Shown here: positions 52,390-63,866 of the stretch, in pieces
Position numbering within the stretch: position 1 is the stretch's first letter
Layout: every line of letters begins with the position of its first letter
Assembly: GCF_027580225.2 (NCBI RefSeq)
Contig: NC_073352.2
Span: 2,110,501-2,174,500 of the forward strand
Length of the DNA stretch: 64,000 nucleotides
Source: Misgurnus anguillicaudatus
Taxonomy: Eukaryota > Chordata > Actinopteri > Cypriniformes > Cobitidae
Direction of reading: 5' to 3'
Notes under the pieces: generated by a model
The model's database searches: none
Seen by the model: only the letters and a program-made list of their open reading frames with translations
Told to the model about the DNA's origin: nothing
Position numbers and translations under genes: made by a program

Positions 52390-53515
52390 CAGTTTTTTTA
52401 CAGACGCTAGGACACATTTCTCAATACTTAGGTCACTTTTGCAAAACTCTTCACACAGTGAGCACAACAGAAGTCTATGTGGGCTAAACTGAGGATCAGT
52501 AATGTCAATGTCAATTTTTATTTATATAGCACCATTTTCACAACACATGGTTGACCAATGTGCTTTACATAAAACATACACTACATTTGCACAGTAAAAA
52601 TAAAAGTAAAAGTTAAAAATTAAAAAGTACCACAACCATTTAAAATTATTTAAAATAAAATAAAACTATAAGTTAAATCATGGTGCTTCAACCAGAAATA
52701 AAAGCTTTATTGAACAGATACATGTTTAATTTAGACTTAAAAGTGAACACAGAGGGAGCTAATCGAATAGAAGAGGGCAACTCATTCCAAAGTCTTTGGG
52801 TGATAGATGAAAACGCACGATCGCCCCTGGACTTCAGCCTCGTCTATTATCATTGCTTTGGCACAAAATGCATTCAATAACTACATCTCTCAAATTTAAT
52901 GAATTCTTTTCTCACTCAAACACAATAACTGTCAAAACTCTTTATATATACAGGCCAATTTGCACATGCTTACATACTGTTTTCAAAACTATTAAACTTA
53001 TGTTCAAAACAATAACATAATACAAAACGGAATAAGACAGCAATTTGCTACATTTCTACAGTAGTATTTTAATGAAATGTATTTTAAATCTTAAAAACAA
53101 ATGCTATGAAAACATTTGGCCAAATGGAGAAGACCAAGTAGATTAGCATTACTATTGTATCTTTATCAGTGGATGGTGTGTATACAAATTCTTGTATTTT
53201 GGAATTACGCAGTACAAAAAAATATTGAAGAATTCTGCATCATGTCTGATTAATTCCAGTAAAATATATTGCTGTGAATTATAAACAGAGATGTGTCATT
53301 GTACAATGTTTTCTTGTGTAAAACATGTTGTTAGTGTTTTGTCACGGCTGTCAACCTTTACTATTGTTCTGGAAGAATGAGTTGATTTGAGACCTGAATA
53401 AAGTGTTTTGGTTGTTGTAGTGCATTTTAAATGTGAATTGCCAACTGTGTGAAGAGTTTTGCTAAAGTGACCTAAGTATTGAGAAATGTGTCCTAGCATC
53501 TGTAAAGAAAAACTG
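52390..53515. mobile_element. Nonautonomous mariner-type element, copy 2, split by an insertion
   Basis: TIRs CAGTTTTTTTACAGACGC and AGCATCTGTAAAGAAAAACTG are flanked by TA (52388-52389 and 53516-53517). Alignment to copy 1 at 1235-2088 in reverse shows a foreign stretch of about 350 bases between GAGGATCA (52498) and TTATCATTG (about 52848). Confidence 0.8.
52499..52847 (-). mobile_element. Minus-strand L2-like retroposon tail inserted in the mariner MITE
   Basis: It starts with an (ATGTCA)n-like tail and TTTATATAGCACCATTTTC, the inverse of the L2 3' end seen at 47.2 kb. It ends with CTTCAACCAGAAATAAAAGC and TAATCGAATAGAAGAGGGC, a sequence I recall from fish LINE 3' regions. No exact TSD is found. 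Confidence 0.65.
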
Positions 53516-53848
53516 TAAGGTGTAATTATATATTGATCAATATGATTATGCAAAATTACATGCAATATCACATAAAAAAACACAAATCATGTAAAAAGCA
53601 TATTACACTCAGATCTTCGATGCATTAAAGTCAACAAAGCAGTTAAATAAAAAAAAAACAGTTTAATCCAATTTTTTATTTGACCATTGAATCCTTTGAA
53701 CTTTAAGTTTAATTATTAATCAGGCAGTAACAGCCCTCTGATCCAATGGCATTTAAGCTTCAGATTGACAGTACTCCAGCCTAATAGTGCTAGGGGAACT
53801 GTGGGTGCAGCAATCACATTTGACTGAAGGCCAACATCAGGTTTTAAA

Positions 53849-53941
53849 TACCCTTGCGAAAATTAACCATGGTTTTATTGTGGTAAAAGTGTAGTAAACA
53901 TGTTAACTGTAATAAAACCACGGTTAATTTTCGTAAGGGTA
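53849..53941. repeat. 93-bp hairpin MITE
   Basis: TACCCTTGCGAAAATTAACC and GGTTAATTTTCGTAAGGGTA are inverse ends that meet near the middle (CCATGGTTTTAT / ATAAAACCACGG). A diverged relative ending TTCATTTTCCTAAGGGC lies near 57360-57385. Confidence 0.75.
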
Positions 53942-54299
53942 CAAATGAAGAGCCAAGACAAATGTAGCTTTATTTATTTATTTAGCTCTATTTATATAAA
54001 ATTACTATTGAGCTTATAAGTCTCACAACTACGTTGATGACGCCAACACACACCAAAAATATTAAATATAGGAAAAAGGGACAAGCCCCCAAATTTGTTA
54101 CGATCCCAGATGGCATTTTATAGGGGTATGGATGGGATGTAACAATATGAAATGATTATCAAGTTTTATTTTGGTGTGTGTATGGAAGTCAACGACAAAG
54201 ACAGCTAAAATAGTGGGCAAAAACGGTGAAATTTATTTATATACAAAAGGTGTTCAGTGGTGTGACAAGGTGATAAAGGTGACAAAAGGGGAAAGTGGC

Positions 54300-54540
54300 A
54301 CGAGCGGTACCACAAGTACAGAGGGAGCATGAAAATACCCGGATGTGTTCTTGATATCGAGGATGCATCGAGTGCAGACTTGTGCTCGGAAATCTGGGGA
54401 GGTCAGGTGACCAACAGGAAGATCGCACACATATCAATTATCACAAGTGCGTTCTGTGTTCTCGCAACCTTCTGAGTTCGTTCTTCCAAGGTCGCCTGGC
54501 AAGTCCGTTTTTTGCGTTTTTGGAATAGAGAAACAGCCAT
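54300..54540. mobile_element. MITE with GGCTGTTTCTC terminus, copy 2 (reverse, shortened)
   Basis: It shares TCCTCGATATCAAGAACACA-type and CCAACAGGAAGATCGCACA blocks with 2610-2995 in reverse. One end, AGAGAAACAGCC, is intact and the other is lost. Confidence 0.65.
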
Positions 54541-54541
54541 A

Positions 54542-54866
54542 CACTGTAAAAAATTCCATAGAAATTACAGTGTTATTGCAGCTGGGTGCCGGTAACTTAC
54601 TGTAGATTTAAATGTATGTTATTTACTGGCAACATTTTGTTCAAAGTTAAATGAACATTAAACATTTATAAGTCTTTGTCTTTACAGAGTAAAGCTAAAA
54701 AACTGTTATTGTATAGTTTTATTCTGTAAAGATAAAGACTTGTTAATATTTAAAATGTATTTAACTTTGAACAAACCCTTGCCAGTAAATAACATAAATT
54801 TAAATCTACGGTAAGTTACCGGCAACCCAGCTGCAGTAACACTGTAATTTCTACAGATTTTTACAC
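54542..54866. mobile_element. Palindromic CACTG-ended MITE
   Basis: It starts CACTGTAAAAAATTCC and ends AGATTTTTACACT. The arms of about 150 bases pair through GGTAACTTACTGTAGATTTA / TAAATCTACGGTAAGTTACC and ACTGGCAACA / CCTTGCCAGT. It abuts the left end of the Tc1-like element. Confidence 0.75.
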
Positions 54867-55831
54867 TAATCTAAAGGATTATTAGGAACACCTGTTCATT
54901 TTCTCATTTATGCAATTATCTAATCAACCGATCACATGGCAGTTGCTTCAATGCATTTAGGGGTGTGGTTCTGGTCAAGACAATCTTCTAAACCCCAAAC
55001 TGAATTTTAGAATGGGAAAGAAAGGTTATTTAAGCAATTTTGAGCGTGGCATGCTTGTTGGTGCCAGACGGGCCAGTCTGAGTATTTCACAATCTGCTTA
55101 GTTACTGGGATTTTCATGCACAACCATTTCTAGGGTTTACAAAGAATGGTGTGAAAAGGGAAAAACATCCAGTATGCGGCAGTCCTGTAGGTAAAAATGC
55201 CTTGTTGATGCTAGAGGTCAGAGGAGAATGGGCCGACTGATTCAAGCTGATAGAAGAGCAACTTTGACTGAAATAACTACTCATTACAACCGAGGTATGC
55301 AGCAAAGCATTTGTGAAGCCACAACACGCACAACCTTGAGGCAGATGGCTACAACAGCAGAAGACCACACCGGGTACCACTCATCTCCACTACAAATAGG
55401 AAAAAGAGGCTACAATTTGCACAAGCTCACCAAAATTGGACAGTTGAAGACTGGAAAAAATGTTGCCTGTTCTGATGAGTCTTGATTTCTGTTGAGACAT
55501 TCAGATGGTAGAGTCGTAAACAGAATGAGAACATGGATCCATCATGCCTTGTTACCACTGTGCAGGCTGCTGCTGGTGGTGTAATGGTGTGAGGGCGGTG
55601 TTTTCTTGGCACACTTTAGGCCCCTTATTGCCAATTGGGCATCGTTTAAATGACACAGCCTACCAGAGCATTGTTTCTGACCATGTCCGTCCCTTAATGA
55701 CCACCATGTACCCATCCTCTGATGGCTACTTCCAGCAGGATAATGCACCATGTCATAAAGCTCGAATAATTTCAAATTGGTTTCTTGAACATGACAACGA
55801 GTTCACTGTACTAAAATGCCCCCCACAGGCT

Positions 55832-56575
55832 CTGTTTACACGTACATGGTTATTTTTAAAAACTGAGAGATTTACCTTTGTTTGTGCCCCTCGTTTACAC
55901 GCAAACGGAGAACTCGCCTCTGAAACCGATTGTTTCTAAAAACTCCGGCCAGAGTGGAGATCTTGAAAATCTTCGGTTGCACGGTTGCATGTAAAGTGAG
56001 ACAAAAGGATGTTTAAGCAGGCAACGTCACAGAGTATGCGCCAGAGCTCGCACCTACGTCAAAAGTGCGACCCATGTTTACATGTGACTGCTACTCTGAA
56101 CGCTTCCAAGATCACATTTATGTTCGTGCAAACTCGTTTGGTGTGTTTATATTTGCAAATACAGCTGCTCCATTATGTCGAGGAGCAGAGACGAGTGCTC
56201 GGAGATCAGCAATTTAACGCGTGTTCGACTTCATGCGGCGCTGCAAGAACCGACAGAAGGATGATGTCAAAGTACCGTGAGAGCAATTCAAAATTACACC
56301 TCTACGTGTGATTCCTCAACTCGCTCTCGCGGTAATTTGACGTCATCGATCACCTACTGCAACAGCTCCTCCCTCCAACATGAAGAACCAGTTCGCGTCA
56401 CCACCAGCGCTGCCGGTGATTTGCTTACGTGGGCTTGAGCTTCTCTTGACGGCATATATGCACGGGTACGTGTACATAAACACTTTTCTGAAAACTGACA
56501 TGTGTGCACGATATTATTTTTGAAACCGGAGAGGTTGAAATGTCCGTTTATGAAAATAGCCGCCCACGTGTAAAC
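55832..56575. mobile_element. DNA element inserted in the Tc1 catalytic region
   Basis: GTTTACACGTACATGGTTATTTT-like DNA at the left (first 20: GTTTACACGTACATGGTTAT) and GCCGCCCACGTGTAAAC at the right are inverse ends. The body includes the CRE-bearing palindrome (56222-56395). No TSD is evident. The element lies between the DNAPCHKA and SPDLNPIEHLW parts of the Tc1 frame. Confidence 0.65.
56222..56395. repeat. CRE-bearing palindromic element, copy 3 (nested)
   Basis: TTCGACTTCATGCGGCGCTG matches the copy at 26296. TGACGTCA occurs at 56338-56345 beside CTCTCGCGG. The right arm is degenerate. Confidence 0.65.
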
Positions 56576-56815
56576 TTAGCCACAGTCACCAGATCTCAAC
56601 CCAATAGAGCATCTTTGGGATGTGGTGGAACGGGAGCTTCATGCCCTGGATGTGCATCCCACAAATCTCCATCAACTTCAAGATGCTTTCCTATCAATAT
56701 GGGCCAACATTTCTAAAGAATGCTTTCAGCACCTTGTTGAATCAATGCCACATAGAGTTAAGGCAGTTCTGGGTATTAGTATGGTGTTCCTTATAATCCT
56801 TTAGTTGAGTGTATA

Positions 56816-59800
56816 ACATATATAAACATACAATATATCAAATAAAAAAACAGATCCTATTTTCATCTGTTCCCTTTTTATCACCTCTCAAATAGGGGCA
56901 GGTTTCTTCAAAACATATGATCAACACATATACTGAGTTTTTACAGTTTTTGAAAAGTAATGAACGCTTTAGTGTTTTATAAGTTGGGTAAGAGCACCAC
57001 CTTGTCATTGGTGGGGTAGTGTTCTCTCTTAATTGAGAACTCATCAATGGTGGGGAAAGAGTTAAGAATAATTCATATTTTGGAAGAAAACTGTACCACT
57101 GCTCTTGTGCATGTCATATTTTAAAGTAAACATTACAATCAAAGTAATATATTTAGCATAGTAAGACACAACACTCATTTAATTTTTACAGTTATCACCA
57201 TGAGGAAAATAAAGCATGGCTTTATTTTATTGTTTTATTTTTCTTTATTTGGCAGATAAATTACCATTTGTATTACCATAGTTTTACTACAAATAAAATA
57301 CCATTGTTATTATGGTGAGAACTAGTTACTGCAAATAAAACAATTTTTACTATAGTTTAATCATGGTTCATTTTCCTAAGGGCAAATTATCACAAGTGCA
57401 TTGCTTTTTCATGAAAAAGTAGGAAAAGAGAGGAAAACAAAGCTGTGGTCTTGGAAAACTGCAATACTTTTGGGCAAATCACACGTACCACCTTCTGTCT
57501 GATGCTGGTAAAATATTTTGCTGTCAATTCTGTTTAGAGTTAAACATGCAACACTTTGTTTTTTGCTTTGTTGCAGTGCTCATTTTTCATTCATTGGCGC
57601 CCCCTGCAGCTGGTGACGCCCTAGGTGACCGCATAGATTGCCTTTGCATAGAAACACCTCTGAGTAAAACAATTAGTTCTTTGTCATAGTCCTTAAATAT
57701 AATTTTACTTTCTATGAGAAAGCACTTGTTATCATTATGTTTTTGTTACACTTCCCAAACAAACAAGAGAGCTCTGAGGAAATGTATTTGTGTGTGAAAA
57801 AAGCTTCTTACCTTGAAACAGCTTCACGAAATCAATGGAAATTTATGCTGTGTTCTGAATCAGGGTATCTTCCGTCCATTCCATATCCGTTTTAAAATCA
57901 AAAACGGAAAACGAAATAAACAAATCGTATTTACATTTATCGTTTCCTTTAATAAAATGAAAAATATTTAAAGCTGCTTTAAAAAGAATGAATTGATACA
58001 TTTTTCTATATATAGTTTTTCAATCTTACTTCTTAAAACTAAATTGTAAAAAAATAAAATAAAGAAAATATTAAAATGCTTTATTTTCCAATTTTCAACT
58101 AAGGAGCTACCTTTTCTCCCCAGCATTTACAAACGTTACCGCTGGGGGGAGCAAATACACGGAAATTGCACCTTTAGCAGGGCACGCAGATGTAATCATT
58201 ACAATTTTTAATGATCATATGAATTATAATTGTTTGCACACCTTTTAATTGGCGTACAAAAATGCTCTGCAATGAATGTTTGCAGGTTTTGCAGAGAACA
58301 CAGCATGAAAAGTCACTGCCACATAGATTATTAGATGCAATCTGCCAGTGGCTTGGAATTCATGATCAGTATAAAAGATAACCCACCTCATCACCCCCCA
58401 AGATCCAGCCATGGACACAATCATCATCAGTAATAACAATTTGCTTTTGCCGGTTGAATGAGTTTCTATGTACTGCACTCATAATAAATCTCCCCTTACA
58501 TAACATGAACAAACAATAATGAGCTTAAAAAATAGTCCACAAACTTATCTAGTTTATAGATATCTATGATTGGAGTGGCAGCAACGTTTCACGTTTCAAC
58601 TTTTCACAAAATCTCCAAAACATTGCAGAGCATTTTTGTACGCCCATGTGGGAAAGCTGTGCAGAAAAAATATAATTCCCAGTTGGTCCCAAATTGCTCA
58701 GTGTTAAAGCATTGCTTGGTGGAGCATTGCAAATGTTATGAGTCATGAACCCAGGGAACACAAATATTAATAAAATGCCTTATAATGCACTTTGAGGCAT
58801 CTACCAAATGCATAATTGTAAAAGTTTATTAGTCATAGGATAATTAATCATGTTAATGATTAAATCTGCGTGCCATGCTAATAGTCATTGAAGTCTTCGC
58901 TTCCGTCTCAATAAAGGGCCATTCACATTATAACTATAAAAATATTGTTAAAAAATATTTTATATTAAAGAGAATAGCAGAGTTCACACCACAACTATAA
59001 CGACAAAGTTACAATGAACGATATCGTTGGGATCCAACCCTATATCACGCCAATACGTGACCACTTCACGTATGGACCAACGCGAAAATGACACGTCCCG
59101 CCCGCGCTTGAACGTGAGCATGTCACGTTTCATTTTTGTGTCACTTTCACGTTTTGGTTACTCAACTTTTTTGTCCTATTTTCAAACCATTTTCGCTCCG
59201 GTTTAGGGTTAGATTTGGTGCTTTTGTTATATGTCACTTTAAGTATTTCCCAGATAGCAAAAAATATCCGCAGGACTTCTTTTTGCCGCCAGCCCTAAGC
59301 TGTCGGCTATAGGTGCGTCCCGCTGGCGGGGATGAAACGTTTGCCGCCGAATACGTCACTCCCCTCTCTTGCGATTTGCCGCCAGCATGCAGCCGGCGGC
59401 CCGACTGCTTAATTTTCTCTGGCGGTTGCCTCCGTCTAATAGACCGCGGCAGGCTGGCGGCAAGCCGCTTTGAAATCTTCTCAAAATCAACATTGGCCAT
59501 TGGAGTTAAAGTACTGACAGCATTTTAACTTTCACATTTGAGCGGTTATAAAATCATAATAGCCTATATATGTGAATTATATCAAATAGGATAGTTGTTT
59601 TGCTCCAAAGCAAAGATATGTAAGTTATGTTTATACGAATGTGTTTTAAGTTAGTTTCCTTTTTTACACCCTGAGTTCAAGCATGTTTCACATGCATCTA
59701 AAGCCCTAGGGTTTATAACAGATTCTTGAAGTTTTAGGAAATTACATTTAAATTACTTTTAAACTCTGAAGCGATTATACAGTAATATATGTGAAATATA

Positions 59801-60002
59801 TCGAATTATTTTATCACTTAGGTGAACATTTGTACATGTCTATGATTTATGCACTTGACTGGAAATTTCCTTTATGTCTTTCATTATTTTCCAACATCGA
59901 TTTAATTTTTTTTTACCTTTTACATGTACAAGGATTATTTTGCGATTGCGACCTGTACAAATTAATTGAGACAAAAAAGAAAGTGTTAAAGCACAAACAG
60001 TG
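56816..60002. other. TE fragments and noncoding DNA between Tc1 and the DUF4806-type gene
   Basis: It includes the end of a repeat near 57595-57655 (GGCGCCCCCTGCAGCTGG), a repeat near 58560-58760 ending in CAGGGAACACAAAT, a 'CACGTTTCATTTTTGTG' region at 59.1 kb, and a GC-rich island of CCGCCAGC/GGCGGC motifs at 59270-59480 that starts CCCAGATAGC. No coding gene is supported. Confidence 0.4.
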
Positions 60003-60169
60003 AAGTACCGCCACCGGTCGACAGGGGCAGCACTTAAAAAAGACGGAAGAATTGTAAACCGGAAGATAACGTGTCCTCCCAGAGAGCACTCGGCGTCACA
60101 CATTTCAGTGTTTGAAGAGAGGATCAAGATACAGATTTAAGACAAAAGTCATCAATTACGATCGTTTAA
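60003..60169 (+). promoter_or_regulatory. Candidate noncoding first exon and promoter of the DUF4806-type gene
   Basis: The segment ends in a strong donor (GTAAGTAC from 60170) and joins in phase to the acceptor at 62156, whose exon holds the start ATG. It contains an ETS-like ACCGGAAGA and has no ATG in the downstream frame, so it would be 5' UTR. The transcription start is not visible; the left limit is a guess. Confidence 0.35.
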
Positions 60170-62156
60170 GTAAGTACATGTTTCATTTTTGTGTAACGCA
60201 ATTATGTTCATGTATAGAAGTTGTTTAAATTACTTCGTTTGTCTGAACAAGTATGCTCCCCTAGCTAAAGTGGCTAGCAAGTGTAAGCAAACACATGCTG
60301 TTTTGCCTTTGTTATAGTACACACGGAGGTTAACCTGTTAACCTTTTTTTGTTTTCTGAACCCCCCCACAAAAAATGTCATAGCTAAACTAAAATAGATA
60401 CAGTTTATGAAGTCTTTGCACTAAAAGCATAAGTTTGGTCTCATTTGAAAGCAGACACTTGGAAGTTTATTAAGAGGTGAACATTAGTTACTGTCATAAT
60501 GAAAAAAGTTGTTATAGAGAGCTTAAATTATACTTGTTTATTAACTCCACCAAACATTTATGAAATATTGTTATGAAAATCTAAATGAAATTGGCCTTGG
60601 AGCAATCTAGAAATGCTCTGCAGATAAAGCCACAGGTCTGACCATGTTCTGTTTTAAATCTGAAGATGATACCTCTAAAACTCTGTATTTTATTAAATGT
60701 TTTTTAGACCCATGTCATGTAAATTTATTTAGAGAAAACAGCAAAAATGCTAAGCTAATGTTTGTTTATTTATATCTCACAACATCCTTTCAGTTTATTG
60801 TCCTATTGCTCCGGGTTTTAAACAGACTCATTAAATAAGCATCCGGATGAGTCATTAACAACTTTTAATCCGGGATATGGCTGTCTAAATGTTTATTTTA
60901 TTATTATTATTAATAATTACTCATACATTCTATTTAGTGTTTTATTTCCTCCTTTTGTCTCAATTCACTTTCTTTTTATTAAATTCCTTTCTTACAAAAA
61001 GAAACTTACCTTAAAGAAGCTTTACCAGTCGAAATTATTCCTAGAAACATATATCTCATATCTCCAGACAGCAGATGTTTACAGAACAGCTAGTACGTTA
61101 GCTTAGCATACCATCAAAACACTACAAATAAAAGCATTTATAGTAAAACTCACTTTATAACATCAAAAGTCGAGTGCTTAAACAATCATGCGTGATCTGA
61201 TGTGGCTTTGGATCATAAAATAAGACCGAAAATAAACAATTTTATGCTATTTATGCTGTTAGCTTAGCATAGCATTATAATATATAGTACTGTTATGAAA
61301 ATACCAGACATAGCGTTAAAAATACAGACAAACCATATATAATCTTAATCGTGTTTATTGTCTCCATGGTTTTAAAACATCAAAACATCTTTATTTGCAT
61401 GTTATTATAAAAACAGCGATCGCTCGTTGCAGTTCACTGTTCAAGTTCACGTCTGACAGCTGAGCTGAGCTCTGACGTCTTGTTCTATGAAAGTTTCATA
61501 TTGACACTTTCAGACTTTAGCGCCCTCCGGCTTCACGTATGAATGAAACAAACTGAGTGTGAATGACTGCAGACTCAAACTTCCTCATATCGCCATTTTT
61601 GGAATAAAAATGGGTGAAATATTACCCCCCCTGCAGAAATTTGAAGTAAACATATAAAATTGAAGTAATATTTCTCCAAATATGCATACTTTGAATTAAA
61701 AGCCCCGATGGATGTTGTTTTATCGAGTGCTTTCATGACGATCACGGAGGAGTATTTTTATCAATGAGTGCGGCTGAGGGTTATATTTCAAATTAAAGGT
61801 ATGTACCGTTTTTCATTTTCATAACGTCTGACAAAAATGAAGAAATTACTGTTACTAGGATTCTCAGATTAAAATAAAGGTAAAAAACTAAATCTTAAAT
61901 CAAAACACTTTTTAATGATGTATAGTTGTTTAATGTAAGTACATTTAAACTAACAGTAATTTAAATTATGTAAATAAATAGCTCTTCAGTACATCCACGC
62001 CCTCGCGCAGGTTATCAAGTTAAGCAAAGTTCTAGTTCTTTTATTTTTTATTTAAAAGTTGTTAGTAAGACTATGTTTGCTCTATGCTGCTTATCCAGTA
62101 ACTGAAGTTGTATTAACAATGTAGTTTTATTCATATTTTCTTGCAGATAGCTTGCC
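60170..62156 (+). other. First intron of the DUF4806-type gene
   Basis: The candidate intron is bounded by GTAAGTAC and TTCTTGCAG. It contains A/T-rich DNA and a TE-like stretch at 61390-61640 (GCGCCCTCCGGCTTCACG). No exon-like frame was found inside. Confidence 0.35.
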
Positions 62157-62181
62157 CAGAGCACAGCATCTCGTGCACAGC
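62157..62181 (+). other. 5' UTR part of the start-codon exon, open in the coding frame
   Basis: The acceptor TTCTTGCAG ends at 62156. The 25 bases before the ATG at 62182 are open in the same frame, and that frame runs back into the candidate first exon to a TAA near 60070 without an upstream ATG. The chosen start is therefore the only ATG available in this frame. Confidence 0.4.
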
Positions 62182-63407
62182 ATGAAGTTTTCAGCTATCA
62201 AGGTATATTAGGCCTGTGTCTTAGTGTGCAGTGTTTTAACAATATTTAAAATAGTGCTTTTAGTTGTTTTTTTTTATATAATGTAGATTTCTAGAGGCTC
62301 CAGAATGAAAACCAAGCCCTGCACTGCAAAAAATGAAAGTCTTGCTTGGTTTTCTTTTGTCTTGTTTTCTAATATAGGTATCTGAAAATTCTTAAATTGA
62401 GACACTGACTTTGTGGGCAGGTGGCTTGGGATATTGGGTTTTGTTTATTGAAATAAATGATGAAAATCTGGAGTTTTTTGTTACTTAAAACAAGTAAAAA
62501 AATTGCCTGTGCAGTAAGAAAAATAAACTAAATTCCAGTTCTTAACTTAATCAACTTAAATTGAGTTTATTTTTCTTACTGCATTGGCAGATATTTTGAC
62601 TTGTTTTAAGTAAAAACTTGATTTTTATCATTTATTTCAGTGGCAGGACTTGATATCTTGAGCCACTTGGTTAACCAGTCAATGTGTCTCAATTTGAGAA
62701 TTTTTAGATTTTCATATTAGAAAACAAGACAAAAAACTAGGTAAGACAATCATTTTTTGCAGTGTGAGGGAGAAGAACCAAGCCCGAGGGAACGTAGTGA
62801 ACGAGCAGGTAAGAACATGTATTCTTTCTTAAATTTTACTTTTTTTTGTCTGTGATGTAGGTCCAAAATTACCATATGCCTTTCGTTTTGTAGCTTCGGA
62901 TGACAGCGGCTTACTTTTAATGTTGCTTGACAACACTTTGAGGCAGGATAAAATGCTCCAGGAACAATTTGTAAGTGTGCTAATTTTGCCGTAGGGTAAT
63001 CTAAAAGTAAAATTAAGTTTGTACACTGCATATACAGTCTGAATCCACAGCCTGTCTCACATTTATGTATGAGAAAATTCTGAGAAATGTAATTTGTAAC
63101 ACTTTTTTTGAATTTTCAGCTTTAGAGTATCTTCTCTAATCACCTTTCAATTAATACAACCTGGACTGGTGTAGGGAATCAAGCATGTTTTAGAGACCTG
63201 TTTCTGAAGACCATTGTTCAAAGTAAGTTAGATTTTTATATTTAAGTAGATGTGTATGGCCTTACGTTATTCAAATGGAATGACAGTTCTGTATTTTCTA
63301 CAGGAGCCATCCGAAAGAACCCGGCAACCCAGGATGCCACTGATGGGGCTGTCCAGGTTAATGTTACGCGTAACCTGAAAGGAGCATCTGACCGTGAAGG
63401 CGGATAA
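62182..63407 (+). CDS. Small spliced gene with the C-terminal half of a DUF4806-type domain
   Basis: Coding exons are 62182-62202, 62763-62808, 62894-62970, 63126-63222 and 63304-63407, giving 345 bases (114 aa plus stop). The frame stays consistent across four GT-AG introns. The last two exons read NTTWTGVGNQACFRDLFLK, then RAIRKNPATQDATDG and KGASDREGG. This is the pattern I recall for the end of DUF4806 proteins (a TTW.G..N/K.aF core, AIR.NP.T..ATD, DREGG), a family of unknown function common in fish and invertebrates. Family members are usually several hundred residues; here the N-terminal region and first half of the domain are missing. Exon 63126 requires the second of two acceptors, because the first (exon start 63120) puts TAG in frame. 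After the TAA at 63405-63407 the same frame continues as a short basic tail, suggesting that stop is recent too. It could be a functional short gene or a decaying copy. Confidence 0.6.
62322..62764. mobile_element. Palindromic CACTG-ended MITE inside the DUF4806-type gene
   Basis: CACTGCAAAAAATG and CATTTTTTGCAGTG are exact inverse ends, with TG outside both (62320-62321 and 62765-62766). The arms pair through TTGTCTTGTTTTCTAATAT / ATATTAGAAAACAAGACAA and AAACAAGTAAAAA / TTTTACTTGTTT-like blocks. Its last bases TTTTTTGCAG serve as the 3' splice site of the exon that starts at 62763. Confidence 0.85.
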
Positions 63408-63860
63408 AGGCGGCACACAGCTGAGAGGGACCCACAGCTGACCCCTTAAACCGAGGCTGACTACTGACACCTCAGCATCACTGACAACTGGAACCCTTTC
63501 TTTATCCTGCAGTCAGTAACATCAAGAAGCCTGAAGTGTGACAGTACACTCAACCAATCCACACTTCACTGTGAAAATTACTTTTCTTTTTTTCCAAATT
63601 CCTTGGGACCCTGCCTTGATGGCAGCTCCTCGGAAAGATATGGAATGGCGAGAAGGTTTGTCCTTAATACAGATGCACGAGATAAAGTACTGATCATAAG
63701 CGCCTCATGCTTATACATTACATTCATGTGGATCTTTTTTAATGTCTTTAACTGTTTTTTTTTTAGTCATGTGGATTTGTTTTTTTTTTTAATCATTCTG
63801 TTTATGTTGATGTGTGTTGTGTTATAAGCTACTGGGACCTTGAATTTCCCATTGAGGATC

Positions 63861-63866
63861 AATAAA
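63861..63866 (+). terminator. AATAAA signal closing the DUF4806-type transcript
   Basis: AATAAA follows TGAATTTCCCATTGAGGATC, a 3'-end motif I recall from many fish genes and repeat tails. It lies 454 bases after the stop codon, with no earlier AATAAA seen in the 3' UTR. Confidence 0.5.

Larger units (their letters stand above)
54868..56815 (+). mobile_element. Tc1-like transposon, dead, interrupted by another element
   Basis: TIRs CTAAAGGATTATTAGGAACA and GTTCCTTATAATCCTTTAG mark a Tc1-type element of the Tzf/Tdr2 kind, as I recall it. Transposase relics run from about 55010 (GERGMLVGARR-like DNA) through the DDE block at 55544-55830 (YFQQDNAPCHKA) and resume at 56581 (SPDLNPIEHLWDVVERELHA) to about 56804. 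Several frameshifts and stops are present, and a 0.74-kb insertion splits the catalytic domain, so it cannot code for transposase. Confidence 0.88.

Noticed and set aside
58245..58478. 77-codon minus-strand frame with membrane-like stretch
   Set aside because: No homology signal and surrounded by repeat ends.
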